Shown: positions 44,771 through 58,144 of the stretch, piece after piece
Position numbering within the stretch: the stretch's first letter is position 1
Layout of the letters: every line of letters starts with the position of its first letter
DNA from: Nelumbo lutea
Lineage: Eukaryota; Streptophyta; Magnoliopsida; Proteales; Nelumbonaceae
Assembly (NCBI GenBank): GCA_022828595.1
Contig: JAKGHH010000005.1
Coordinates: 68,815,655 to 68,879,654 of the forward strand
Length of the DNA stretch: 64,000 nucleotides
Direction of reading: 5' to 3'
Notes under the pieces: model-generated
What the model was told of the DNA's origin: nothing
The model's database searches: none
The model's input: only the letters and a program-made list of their open reading frames with translations
Translations under genes and position numbers: made by a program

Positions 44771-47732
44771 ATATAGGCCATTAGGTCCTATTGGTGACGC
44801 CTTTTGCATTTGCACTTGGGGCAAGTTGTGTTAAGTTAAATATGGTGGTTGAGTACCTGTGTTCCAGATAAACTACGTAGAGTAGTTTTATATTATAGTT
44901 GTATTTTTTTGCCTCTAAAATGCCAATATTGACTTTCTTGGTTTTCACTAAACACAACTTCTTCAATTTTTGTATGAAGCCCAACTTAGAAAGTGAAAAA
45001 TGGCATTTTGAAAGCCCTCCGAAATGGCCACATATTTTGGAATTGAATGATTGATACTTAAAGCCATATGGTAACAACTGAAGATACTGAACTAAAAAAC
45101 TTACTTCTTTTATCCTTTAGTGAATATGATATTAAGTTGTGTGCTTCTCAATGGCTGGAAGTGAAATTGGGTGGAGCACTATTCTCTTGAAATTGGGTGA
45201 ATATGATATTAACTTAAAACAATAAATTGTTTATGGTCAGTCGTACTTTATCATTTCCCATGCTGAATCAGAAAAGTACAAATGCTTACACACAAAACAA
45301 TAACAACTCATCCATCCAAGGTTGACGATTCCCGTTTCCATCTTCTTGGGTTTACTTAAAATGGAAGGATAAACAACAATCTATGTGAGAAACATCTTGC
45401 GAGTGGAACTGGTGGTGTTCCAGTTTCAACTCCAATCGACGTTTGACCTAACTGCGGGCGATTCCTTCATCAAATTATAAGTTACGTCGTTTTGAAGTAA
45501 AGCCCTAATTAAAATTAATAATTAATGGTTTTATTACTTTATTTGAATAGTAATTTCGTGACAGATTCACTAAATAATTGCTCAAGTTCAACACCTTAAT
45601 TGTTCTTGTAATAATCGTCTACTAACTATTGCACTATTTTATAATTTAGTCAATATAGGGTTGTTGGGCCATATAAATAATTAATTTCTGATCATGGATA
45701 GAATAATATAATATAATATATAATCCATTGAATTACCTAAACCTAATTTGATAATAAGTTAATAGTATAGCTTTGTTAAGTGGGTGTACTTTGTTTTAGT
45801 TATTCCAGGTCGTAGGTTAGAAATGCAGAAAATCTTTGACATAAAAAGACCAAATCTCTCAAATTCATGAAAGGGCTTTTCTGACTTGTACCCAAGAGAA
45901 TCAAAAGAATAATCTGTGTTTAACAAGGGGGTGAGAGAGAGAGAGATATGTATGACCCATGAGCTGTTCCTACCTTAAGTGTGCAAGGGGTTAATTTCTT
46001 CAATGTTTTATTGATTAATTAGGCATTTGAAGTGGACAACTTGTCAATATTTTACAGGTTTGAATTGAATCTTCTTTGTAGAGCTTATTAGATACCATTT
46101 GTTGACCCAGAAAGTCATCAAGCCCTTCAGTTCTTGAAGTTTAATAACCAACACAGGAATTTCATAACTTGTCTTTAAAATGAGGCAAAATTATTTCCTG
46201 CTTTGAGGGGAATACCCATTTTAGTTTTGATTGCTTGTCTATGAGTGTACCACACCTAAACCATGTTATTGTTATAACTTGTAAAAACACATAATAACAA
46301 TAAAAGCATCTTATTTATCTGATGTATTAATTAAATGATTTTCCTCACATGTTTGTTTTACAATTTAAGTTACCCTCAAAATAAATATGACGTTGAAATC
46401 GTTAAATCCACCCTTTCTGTACGGCTTAATTTGTTAATGCTTTATTTTATGAATTTCTATTAAAAAAATGATAAGATTTGATCCTTTACGAGTTATGAAA
46501 ATCATTTTCAAATTTTATAAATCTAGAATTGCAAATAAGGGGATGTTTGGAATCGTGGCCATTTTTCTGAAAAATGGTGCCACATTGGATCCACATAGGC
46601 GTTTCAACAAACACCCATATATATGATTATTTGATTCACTCGTTTTTTGAAAAAATGCTTGAACCATGGGTATGCCTCGTAAGTTGGGACCCCACCGATG
46701 CATAAAACGTTAAATTTGGCATTTCATGCATCATTGAACTGTTGCCCCCAATGGTTGACTGATTGACGATTATATGTATCCTATGCGGTGCTTACCTGTC
46801 GGCACATACATAAAAAATGAAGATGAAAATCACCATACCTAACAGAATAATATTGTTCACTGCCTACCTACGTGACAGAAACACTTCCAAACAAAATCAA
46901 TACATTTTTTTTTTTTAAATAGGTCTTGAAAACATAAACGTTTTTTTTTTTTTTTTAAACCGGTCCCAAAAAACGCACAGTTAAAAATGATAATGGTCAA
47001 ATGGATTCATAGACTTAATTTTAATCCATCCAGCCCTCTTCTTCTTACTGATTCATATGGTAATACCATAAAATATAGAACCCTATTATATAAATAATAT
47101 AATGTATCTAAAGTCCAACTCAAATTGTACCCACCTTCCACGGCATAAGTTATGGGTCTCAGGATGACTCCAGCAGGTGGTGGGCCCCGGTTCAGTTCGA
47201 TCTTGGGCAAAAGGTATCCAAGGAGCATGGTTGGATTTTACAATATTGCCAGGGAAATCCAAAGAGGATACAATTTTGTGACTCTTGTCTAAATAGTTGT
47301 GCAAACAATGTCCAAAAGAGAGATTACTTTACTCTTAGCATGTAACTTTTATGTAGTTGCATCTGTATGCTTTCAAAAGAGAGTTCCTTGATAATGGAAA
47401 TCTACCAAATTAAGTATAGATTATTTGGGCCTCTCTTTTTGGATATTATATTATTTGGCTTGGTGGAATGGATATTTGAGGTAATGCTTCCAAAGTCTTA
47501 TTGGCCCCCTTTTCAAAACTTTATTCTTTTCATGATCAAAGGAACTAAAAAAGGAATAGTTAAATAAAATCATCATGAAAGTTAAGCACGGTTTATGGAT
47601 TAACCCTTGGTTTCTAATTTTTTAATTTGTCTTGAACATGAACAGCTCAATTCGGCAGAAGTTTATGCGAGTCAGCTAGCTTTCCGGTCCTTTATAACTG
47701 GTTTGACTCAATACTGAGCGATTCAACTCAAC
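44771..47732. other. Long intergenic stretch, no gene
   Basis: AT-rich. 46535-46700 starts 'aaggggatgtttggaatcgt', a Tourist-like left end without a sure partner. T-runs at 46903 and 46940. Frames at 47007-47304 overlap and lack known domains. Confidence 0.35.
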
Positions 47733-47959
47733 TAAGGGTTCGTTTGATAATAGCTGAAAATATTGAATTGAAAAGTTTATTGTTTTGTCTTTTAATAATT
47801 GAGTTTTTAAGAGAGTTATGACTCTTCAACAGTTAAAACTGAAGTTGAATAGATCACCATACTCTTAAGAAATTTATTATTTAATTATTTTAACAACTAA
47901 AAGATAAAGCAATAAGTCATTCAACTCAGCTACTTCATCCGTTATTAAATGGCTCCTTA
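47733..47959. mobile_element. Tourist-like MITE, about 227 bp
   Basis: TAAGGGTTCGTTTGATAATA at the left and, inverted, TAAGGAGCCATTTAATAACG at the right, followed on both arms by 'gctga(a/g)' and 'ttga' words. Target duplication unclear. Confidence 0.55.
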
Positions 47960-49980
47960 TTCTGATACAAAGATCAATAAGGTGATCACAGATCTTAATT
48001 TAAAATTACTAGGACTATTTTTGGAGTTTGATAAATATAAAAAATAAATATGTGTCGAGAAAGAAAAAAAAACAGTGAGCGACCAGGTAGACAACTTGTC
48101 AATTTCTTTTGTGGTAATTAAAAATATTATATATGGACAACTGCATATTCTTATTATGGTGGAAAAAATCTAGTTTATGGAATCCTATTATTGTTCAAAA
48201 GTATGATGACACCGAATGCACCAAATGTTTGTTGATGATAATATAAAAAGAAGAAGAAAGAATTAAAGGCTCAAGAAAGAGAAACTTGGAAAAATAAACA
48301 AAGCCCACTTGTATATATCTTATAGCTAGAAATTTTCTTTCTATTTTTGATGCCGAATTGTCAGCTCCAAGAACAGTGGATGATGATATTTAATAAGAAT
48401 CTCATCTAAGAGTAGAAATACTTGAGAGGGGAGGAACCGGAGAGGAAGTCAATACAGGAATTTTTACATGGGTTGATGATGGTTGGCAGTTTCGAGCAAC
48501 TTGTTAGAAGCGAGAAAAAAACGGGGATGACCTTTTGCGTTCGGATTTGCATGCAGGATCGACTCTTGCCTTATTTGGAAAACCTCAAAGGTTGAGGTTG
48601 GTCTCTCAGCTGTTAGAAATAGAAACGGGATCGGTGGTTCTCTTCCTTTTCTTTGGTGTCACTACTCTCTCTCTCTCTCACACAGTTTTATTAAACCTCG
48701 TTTTCTAATGACAAGTGGCACATTCCTTATTGTTTTGACGTGTACTCGCCCCCGCCAATTCGGTCTCTCAGCGAATTAACGAACCCGAAAACCTGGGAAC
48801 ACACGAAAAGCCAAGCCAAGGCTGCCCTTCCCCTCATATTCACTGCCGATCCTACCCTCACTCTTTTGTATGAATTACCACCATATCCCCAGTTTTATAA
48901 GATCTAATCAGCATAAAAGGTATTATATCAGAAAATTTTGAACCAATCACAACCCTTTATGAATTTGATACTAACCGATTGGTGACCACTTTTATGATTG
49001 GTAGATTGGATTTTATTATGAAATTATCAAAAAATATGAAAATTCATAATCATTTATATGCCAAAATGGCATCATTGATCTACAATGGCATGCAAAGTTT
49101 CTCATATTGTGATCCATTCACCATGCCAACTATTTGTAGAAAGAGTTGCATGGTGATTCAATATATATTTTTTTAAATTGAATAAGAGATAGTCGATGTA
49201 TTTATTAGCTTTAACATTCAATTAAATTGAATTGATTTTTTTTTGTCTTAAAATTATTTTATGTGAATTTAATAATGGTTAGATAGAAAATTAAAGAGAA
49301 AAAGAAAATTAAGGGGAAGTTTTTTAAGAATTTACGAAGTGATAGTGCCTCATTTGATAAGTTAAAGCCAATAATTGACTGTAGTGAAGACGGGTTCAAA
49401 TCTCAAATTCCAATGCTATCAAGTATAAATACAAATATATTCAATGCAAAACCTTATATTTGTATACTTTTAAATCTTATATTGTATTTGCATTCTTTCC
49501 AAACAAGATCGTACGAATTTTTCTTAATTTATGGCAAACCAAACACAGCCTAATATTATTTTTTCCTTTTTTTTTAACACAGCCTAATAGTCTGAATGAC
49601 CAGCGATTACGTGCCCAATTAATAAATAGGTGAAACATTTAACAATTAATTCCCGGTAGATAATGTACAATATAAGACAATGTTTGAGGTACAGCCGTTA
49701 GGGACACGATCGCCATTTTGCAAAGATTTAAGGATATCCCGAAACAGGCGGTACGGCGAAGGTGACTTTTTCACACGTGTCGGTGATCGCTAATGTAGAC
49801 GGCGCATAAAAAAAAGTACAGAAATATAAAATTCCCGCAGCCCCTGATTCGGCCTCGAACCAAGTGCACTTTTGTTGCCTTCCTTTTGAGGTTTGAACAG
49901 TAAAAACCACTAGCTGTTTCAGAGCACAAAACCATCTGGTGTTTCCTAGAAAAGTGGTTTCAATTTTCTAAAACCGCTTT
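47960..49980. other. Intergenic, 5' flank of the MADS-box exon
   Basis: No gene recognised. Contains a CT run at 48665-48681 and, at about 49420-49510, words of the 'tataaatacaaatat' MITE family. Confidence 0.35.
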
Positions 49981-49989
49981 TTGATTGCA

Positions 49990-50336
49990 GCGTCCCCTTA
50001 TATAGCAGTATATTACAGACATCTCACATCCATTTCAGTTCTCCTCTCGTGTAAAGTCGCTTGTGGTGTCCGCCGTTAGAAGCTCACTAACTAAAGGTTT
50101 TTTTCAAATCTTCTCTTTTTCTTCTTCCGATCTCTCACTTCTGATCTTCGTAGATTCAAATATTCCTCCATTCTTCGTTCATATGGTTCGATTTCTTTGT
50201 TTTTTTCTTCTTTTTAACATACCTCAGATCTCAAAACTTTGAGCTCTAGTTCTCTTCTCTATCTCACTCTCTTTCTGTCTTCCGCAAATTTAGAAGAGAA
50301 GCCAGAGGAGAAACCCTGACATCTGAAACAGTAAGA
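49990..50336 (+). promoter_or_regulatory. Putative TATA box and 5' leader of the MADS-box gene
   Basis: 'cccttatatagcagt' (about 49995-50009) is a good plant TATA box about 330 bp upstream of the ATG. A pyrimidine-rich stretch with CT and TTC runs follows (50100-50280), as in many plant leaders. The start site is inferred at about 50030. Confidence 0.5.
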
Positions 50337-50518
50337 ATGGGGAGAGGCAAGATCGTGATCCGAAGGATCGACAATTCGACCAGCAGGCAAGTTACTTTCT
50401 CAAAACGAAGAAACGGATTACTGAAGAAGGCGAGGGAGTTGGCGATCCTGTGCGACGCAGAAGTAGGTTTGATTATCTTCTCCAGCACCGGGAAGCTCTA
50501 TGATTTTGCAAGTACCAG
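50337..50518 (+). CDS. Exon 1 of an AGL17-clade MIKC MADS-box transcription factor
   Basis: 182 bp encode 60 complete codons, starting [20 protein letters not shown] and ending [11 protein letters not shown], followed by a GT donor at 50519. This is the whole DNA-binding MADS domain. The length is standard for exon 1 of MIKC genes. Residues such as [20 protein letters not shown] and [20 protein letters not shown] are those of the AGL16/AGL17/AGL21/ANR1 group, linked with root and nitrate responses and flowering time. No I-region, K-box or C-terminal exon was recognised in the remaining 13.5 kb. The first intron must be very long, or this is an isolated exon. The MADS domain itself looks undamaged. 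Confidence 0.85.
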
Positions 50519-53500
50519 GTTGGACAAAATTCCTTACTTATATTCTCACTCTATTTCTCTATTTTAGTACTTCTGCATGTATTACCTATAAAAAAATCTG
50601 AGTAGCTGGAGCTTATATTCTCAGTAATCGTAGCTTTAATTTGTAGCTTAGAATCTTTATCTGGAGTTATGTTGTTTAATATAGTTCTATTACATTTTCT
50701 CTTTGCTTCCCCTAAAATACGATATTGTCGTTCATGAAATATGACAAACTGTGTTGTATGACTGTACTAATTGCTAAAAGTTTAGAACGACTTCAAGGTT
50801 TACTATGAAATCGATTAACGCACATTGCATGAGCTGACATAGGCTACACTTTCTCCAACTTCGATACGACCTTATTTCCCTTCACTCTGTGTTCATAGCT
50901 TGCTCTTTGATCGTTCATCTACTTATCTGCTTGTGATTTCATCCCTATTGATAATACTCCTGAAGTGTTTGAAGCTTCCACCTGTAGGATACGGAATTGA
51001 TGTACAACTGTTTGCTTGGTTTGAATTGAAGGCATGCTTAAGGTGTTCGATAGTCTTGATTTTTTTTTTTTTTTTTTTTTTGTTTGGGGGGGGGGGGGGG
51101 GGGGGGGGGGGGTTGAAAGGTGTCGATAATCGATAGTCTTGATTCTAGAGACGTACAGGTCGCAGTGTTGGGTTCCTCCGTGAAAAATAACAGCAGACTC
51201 TTCAAAAATGAATTTATTTGGCTTTAGGATATGTTAGAAGACTAACGCTGAGTCTTCAATAAGAATTCGAGAATAGAGTACGTATGTATTTAATAGTACA
51301 CATCTCCTTTTGTATTAAAGTTTCTTTTTCTTCCTGATATGCCTTTTTCCAATTCGTAGTACCATAGATTTCCATTACAGGCTTGGAGAAGCTCTGAGCG
51401 TCAAGGTCTTGAGCTTGCTTTTCTCCTAGGATACTTAGATGAGAGAACCGTTTTAGAATTACATTTTATGTAGATAAATCAGAAATACTGCAAAGGCCAA
51501 ACATATAGATTGAGTCGCACTGGAGAAAGAAGGCTTTATTCTCCAAGTAAGAGTATGTCGTATCTCGTAAGCGTGAGCTGAGTATGTGCAGTCGTAAGAT
51601 TATGTAGTTTTCCATTTCTAGGTGACATGGAAGTAAATGGCACGAAAACCATGACCTGAAGAATATTGATGATGTAAGTTGAGTGTAATTTGAGAAAGCT
51701 ACCCTTCGTTAAGAGCTCAATTTTGTGTTGAGATATTATCAAACTTGGAAGGATGAATTTCATTGGGGTAAATTGTTGTCACATGGAAATAGATAATCAA
51801 GCTAACGGAGCCGGAGGCTGTTTGCTCCGAGTACAGATTAGATAAATGGAAAGTACAGTTGTGTCCTTACTTGCCAGAGAGGATGTATGGTCATCATGAT
51901 ACAAGTGCACGTGCACATACGACGCAAAATTGGGAATCGGGTACTAACCGTTATTGTCGGTGACAAAAGAGAGATGCTGTGGCGACCTCAGGCAAAATGT
52001 GCAAATTGAATGCTAGGCCAAGCTGAAGATGTTGGGCTTGGATTCACAATTCACATTAGGGAATACTTTCTTTTTTGAACACAGAAGATAGTGGGTGTTC
52101 GCCAATATTTATGATTTTGTTTTCAAAAATAAAAGCGACTGCTACATCAAAAAAAAAAAAAAAACATTTATTTTTTTTTTCTGTTATGGCGGCTATATTT
52201 TGGTTTTGAAAAGAAAATCGGGCATATTGGCAATCACCCCATAATTTTATGCTCGGTTAACATATCGTACTCTAAATGTTATCCAGTTTTGTTTTCTGTG
52301 GTTTCTATATAACAAATTAAATGAAAATGGAAAGATCGCTTGACCTCTCTCAGCGTAGATGAAGAAAATGGCCACTTCAATAAGAAAATGAGAAAATTAT
52401 CTATCAAAAATTGTGATGATAGCTTCAACATAATAGATATTGAGGCATCCCCTCAACCCTCTTGCTGTAATAAATGCTAGGATGTTTGAACATTCTGCTG
52501 AAGAGGTGATACATGCCAATATAATACGTGCATATGGGTTGGCATGGGATTAGATGGAACCTTTAACCTGCCGGTTGTCTGCAGCTTTCTCCATGTGCGG
52601 CAATAACAAAAGGGGTTGATGGATGGCTCAAATACAAGCAATGATTTCTGAATCTTACCCAATTTATTTTTTCCTTCAAATTTATAGAATTGAAGTGGAT
52701 GTGCTGAGCCATCACTTTCAATATAGTGGTGCGCTCTGCATGTTCCTCCTATGCTATAGACTATTGGTTGGGATTGACACAAGACAACTTTACCTTTAGT
52801 TTATACAAGAAAACTACTCTAAATTATTTGTAGAAGAAATGGCTTCGGAAGTGAACTGGATTACTGTAAGTTGACTGATAACTCCATATGCTGAAATGCA
52901 ATCAATTGAGATCATATTGGTTTATCGGTTTTCTTTTTTTTTTTTTTTAAAGTGGTTGCATTGATTTCCAGCAGGCTCTCGTTTGATATGCCAGTTGATA
53001 TGCTATCACACAAAGCTTGCTATTTATTATCATTAATAGTCAGTTTCAATTTTTATAGGAGCGGGCCAATAATTAATTAATTATTTACTTTATCCTAGTT
53101 TTATTTTTAATTTGTTGAAAATGTAATCAGGTAACTTTTCTTCGTGATCTAATCACAGTTATTATACCAAGAAATCTATTTTAGCACACTATAACAAAGT
53201 TAAGATTCAGGTGCAATTTTTATAATGCCATTTCTTTAATAAAAATGATTAACGTGACACAACAATAATAAAAGTGTAAGACGCAGCAAGTTCAACAAAA
53301 TAAGTTTAAAACAATCTATATATAATTGCCTTACACGAAAGTAGTTCAACCCAGATATTTGGAGAACAGTTCTGAATACCCAAAATAGTAGTCATTATTA
53401 GGTTTCCTCATCAATTTTGCCTTTTAAGTAAAGGGTACATTAGATGCTAACTTACTAGTATAATAATTATATGTTTTGTATACCTAAAACATAGTTGTTG

Positions 53501-55340
53501 CTCTTCTCAGCATCCCCTCTCCCTCATCCTTTTTAGATCTTTTTTTTTTTTTTTTTTAAATGCCAACCTTCCTTGATTTTAAAGGATGTTTCTATGTGGG
53601 CTCCTCTCCCCTTTCTATTTATTCAGTTTTCTATGAATAAGTTCCCAGTCATTTGGTCATAATAGCTTAATTAATTTAGTAAAATAATAACTTAAAATCA
53701 ACTTTATTAATTTTAAAATTAATTTTTATTAATTTAGATCCAATTTTAAAATAAAAATGAATTTTTAACTTAAATTTCAACTAAAAACAATAAAAATGCA
53801 AATTTCTTTAGCAATAACTAATAAAAATTAAGTTATCAATGAAATTAACAAGTGATAAATATTAGTTAATTAAAAATCCACTTAAGTTTTGTCTAAAATA
53901 ATATAGAATATTAAAAAAAATAATAGAAAGCTATTATTTTTAAATTCCATTTTTAGCATCCACTAAAAAGTAATAAAATTTTATCATTTTAAAAAATAAT
54001 ATTTCATTTAAAATCCATGTAAAAATGTAAATTTATCTAAAATACACAACCCAAAATATAATACTTGGGTTCAATTTGGATTGACTCTCCCCAAATTCAA
54101 ATGTCTTTCCTTCTACTTTATCTCTACTTAAAACAAAAATCACACAATTTAATAAATATTTAACAAAAACAAAATTATTAATAAAAATTCAAATCCATTT
54201 AAATTTAACTTAAAATTAATAAAAAGTAATACCAATTTATCAGACAATACGTAAACCCAAAAATAATGCTTAGGGTGGATTCATTCTTACTTGGTCCAAT
54301 TAGGAATGTCTTAATACTCCTTTTGACTTCTGCCTTAATTTCATTTAACAAAGCCCCTGCATTGCACATCTCCCAACTAATTAATTCTTAAGATAAATTC
54401 ATTTTCACTCTCAAAGTCAATAGTATATTAAAAGTTAATAAATTGAATATTTTTCTCACCTTTCATCTCTTACAATTTTTTTACGTATTTCAAATGAACC
54501 TATCATTTAAATAAAAAATTTTCAAATAAATAAATAAATAAATAAATGAAAAGATTACAAGGCCCTGCACATGAAGGCCTCAATTAATGCTTGATAAAAT
54601 AAGTAGAGATAGACAATTATATGCATCCTGATCTCTTTAAGTCAGTTTTGCTCATAACAATCGGTAGTATCTTGCTTGGTCATGATCTTAAATTAAACAG
54701 TTTTGTCCTCTGCATAAATAGTGGATTAAATTCCCTTACAATCATACTTATTAATATTGTAATTAATTTCAAGTTATGCTACCATTCCGCTCATGGTATT
54801 TGTAACCGGTTCACTCGCTGCATTTTGTTTTATAACCTTGAGCTCAAAATAAATTGCATATTTAATAGCTTTGTAAATAATGTTTTTCCATCTCCTATTT
54901 CTTCATAATTGGTTAGTCCACCTTTTACTTCAGCTTCACTTTTTCATTACTGGATGACTTTGATTAGGTGAACAATTTCTCCACAAAAATAAATAATGAG
55001 GCCTTCCATGCTTCTATGTGGGAGGGCTAATTATATTACTAAGAAAAATGACAACAATAATACTTAAATGCATCACACCTCAAGTAATTGCAAAATGAGC
55101 TAGAACATAATTTTTTTAGTTCAAGAACCAAATGTAGGTTAATGCATATAAAATAGGATCAGGATCATCCATTCGGTGGATCCGAGGTAAGAAATTCCTT
55201 GTGCCAAAAACTGTCATCCTTAAATTGTTTTTGATCATCTGATTTGTGACTCTCTTACAGATCTAGTACGTTTTTTTTTTTTTCATTATCTAAAGGAATT
55301 CTTACAATCATTTGATTATGTTTTATTTTACCATTGTTAT
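50519..55340. other. Presumed first intron or downstream DNA of the MADS-box gene, part 1
   Basis: I searched the plus strand for an 'S(M)K..IERY' exon and K-box exons and saw none. Contains the T/G run at 51061-51111, A/T runs at 52147-52180, and very AT-rich DNA at 53640-54600 with TAAA repeats at 54527-54547. Confidence 0.4.
51061..51111. repeat. Poly-T next to poly-G run
   Basis: About 20 T, then 'gttt', then about 28 G. Such a run could form G-quadruplex structure and is also prone to sequencing error. Confidence 0.95.
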
Positions 55341-55348
55341 TTGAGGGT

Positions 55349-55622
55349 AGTTGGACTGGTGACTTGGTCAAAAACCTAGCTTGGATCATCCTCTAACCTG
55401 CCATATTATAAAAAAAAAAACCGTTGATCCAATCAATGATCCACCTACCTAGACGGTTGTACAATTGATCCATCTGATTCATTCAACATGTTACTGGGTT
55501 TTTATTTTTTTTCTTTTTAATTTTTTATATTGGTTGGCCCATTAACCCAGATGATTCAACCGCCGATCCATTGACACGGAGAGAAAACAAGCTCAACTTC
55601 TGGGCCAGATTTTAGAACACTG
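55349..55622. repeat. Interspersed MITE-like repeat, copy 5
   Basis: 'ggactggtgacttggtcaaa' at the left and 'ccagattttagaacactga' at the right, with internal 'gatccaatcaatgatccacc' and 'cattgacacgga'. The same architecture as 35224-35512. Confidence 0.55.
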
Positions 55623-57704
55623 ATCCCATTACTCATATTTATATTAATCTATGGTTTAAGACTAAAGTTCACTCATCTTTTCTCAGGTTTTTTTGCAATA
55701 TCACCCTAACATTATCAATATAAGGATTATCTTCATATCAAAACTATTTACAAATTTTAGTTAAGAATTCTAAAATTGAAAACGATGAATCATTTATAGT
55801 TGCATACAAATAATACATAAAAATATATCTTACAACCACAACAAACTCCATAATTTTACAATCTTTTCAATAATTTAAGAAGCAGAATTTTATTAACAAA
55901 ATCTAATAAATCAATGACATTATTAAAATATGATTCACAATTTATTGAAATATTAGTAGTTTTAAATATTTAGACCATAATTAATGTCCAAGGAACCAAT
56001 GCAAATCGAAGCTAGGCGAATGAAGTGGAGACTTGTTTCTTGATGTATTGTAGGAAGGTATTTTTCATGATTGAAATAATATGAGCCATATTTCATGTGG
56101 AACAAAATGTTGGATGGTTGAGGCATGGGTGACTGTATAATGAATGTAGCCGTGGCCCGTGGAGAGTTGAATCAACATGACGCTCTAATAATGTGTAATG
56201 TAAATTGATAATTGCTCTATGCAAGTTGGGAGGCATAAAAGAATCTTCTTAACTTTAAATCATTTAACAAGATGAAACAAATAGTCAAGATAAGAGTAAA
56301 ATGCCCCTTCGAAGCCAACGAAAAAATAAAGATATTGGTTTCCCCATTTTTTGAACGTAAAGGAAGATGCATAAAAGAACAAGAATGTATTGACAACATT
56401 TGAAATAGACCATATGAATCTCTTCAATTTTCACTCATAAATTCCTCATTTGGTTCCTTTACTCCCAGTATAGGTATTGGGCCAACCCTATGACCCAAAC
56501 ATGTGTGACCGTTAAGAAAGATCAACATGTGTATTCCAGTCATTCCTTTCACTCTTACCAGTGATTAGACAGAGGATTCATACTTTAAATAACAACCACC
56601 AATAGAAATAAAAACAGAGTAATTGCTTCTGGTCATTCCTTTTCACACTGGGTTGGGCTATCTATCATGAGTGAACACTGAACACAGGCGTGTTCACTCA
56701 TGATATGTAGCCCAGCCCGGTCTGCAGGATTTTGTTTCCAGCCAATCCGGTTTCCTATTATAAAGCCCTAAAGCTCCAACTCTTCTCTTAAATCCATCAT
56801 TCAGAGCGGAGAGAAAGCAAGACAGGATTAAATGATAAAATTTTTATGTCAAAAGGTATTTATCCCAAATGTTTAATAACGAAAAAAAATAAATAAAACA
56901 AATAAAAATAAAAATTGGTAAAACAAATCAATTTTTTTAGGAGCCTGTACTCCAATGTTTAATTGTTTTTCTTGTTTCCAGTTCCAAAAACAAATCAAAA
57001 CCATCTAGTTCAGAAACAGACTGTTTTATATAACAAAAGCATGGAAAGCTTTGTTAATTGTCTATGGATTTTTTATTGTTTTCAAAAGTTTGAAGAGTAA
57101 AAATTTGTTTGCATTTTAAATAACATGATTTTTATAGTTTAAGAAAAAATTATGAAAAAACAACATAGGTTGTGTCTAGTACCATTGTCACTTCTTGCAA
57201 CATTATAGGTTGGTCAATACAAATTTTATGAGAATATATATATATATATATATATATATTTTACCACAAATGCTTTGAGTTATCAATACAATATTTGGTA
57301 CCATTGCTAGAAACATCAGTCTTTCTACTATAAATGCCAACACCCAATCCAATACCTATATTTTTTTTAGTGGAAGTGCCAAAATGGTTATCTAGTGTGA
57401 TGTGATAAAACAATTTATCAAAATTTCACATTGACCAACCTAAAACGTTGCAAGTGACAATGGTGCCAATCACAACCATAATTAGAGAACATGCTTTTGT
57501 TTTTTTACTGATATAGCAATTCTAAAAACAAATGAAAACAAAAATATGGATAATAAACAAAGATTTTATTGATATTTGGGTGCCATACACATTTTAAGAT
57601 CTATACTATTATAAAGTAGATATTATTACCTAGATTTTGGTACAAGTCATAAAAGTTAAATTAAAATTTATAATCAACTTGTATCTTCACCCTTTACTTG
57701 CACC
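55623..57704. other. AT-rich DNA, no gene
   Basis: Contains a TA run at 57236-57260 and the hairpin at 56650-56720. No coding sequence recognised. Confidence 0.4.
56650..56720. mobile_element. Palindromic MITE related to 16552-16695
   Basis: Arms GGTTGGGCTATCTATCATGA plus GTGAACAC and their inverse (56690-56718) give a near-perfect hairpin with an 11-base loop. The 'ctatcatgagtgaacac' arm and the trailing 'ggattttgtttcca' are shared with the 16.5 kb copy. Confidence 0.7.
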
Positions 57705-58144
57705 TAGACCTGTTCATGGGCCGGGTAGCCCGATGACCCGGCTCGGCCCGGCCTGCACCCCGATCAGGCTTGGTCATGTAATTAGGCCCACGGGCCGAAA
57801 CTCAAGCCTAACACAATAAGCCCGACTATGTTACAGGCCGGGCTTGGGATTTGTCAAAAAAACCTGACCCGACCAAACTCAGTATTATATATTTTATAAA
57901 ATACATAAATATGCATTTTATATATTATATAAATATATAAATAATATAATATTTATTAAAATATATATTTATAATTTAATATATACATTTTTTTATTTCT
58001 CTCTCTCTATTCAGCCGTTTCAGCAGTAAGCCCGATGGTCGGGCCAGACTCGGGCCCAAGTTTTAGGCCCAACGGTCGGACCGGGCTCGGGCCTTAAAAA
58101 AATCTATTAATACAGAGTGAAAGCCCGGTCTGGCCCATGTGCAA
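57705..58144. mobile_element. hAT-like element, 'TTCATGGGCC' family
   Basis: Left end TAGACCTGTTCATGGGCCGG. The right end, inverted, shares CATGGGCC. The flanks CTTGCACC (57697-57704) and GTTGCACC (58145-58152) form a one-mismatch 8-bp duplication. The interior is GGGC/GCCC-rich at both sides with an AT-rich middle, like 31603-32430. Confidence 0.7.
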
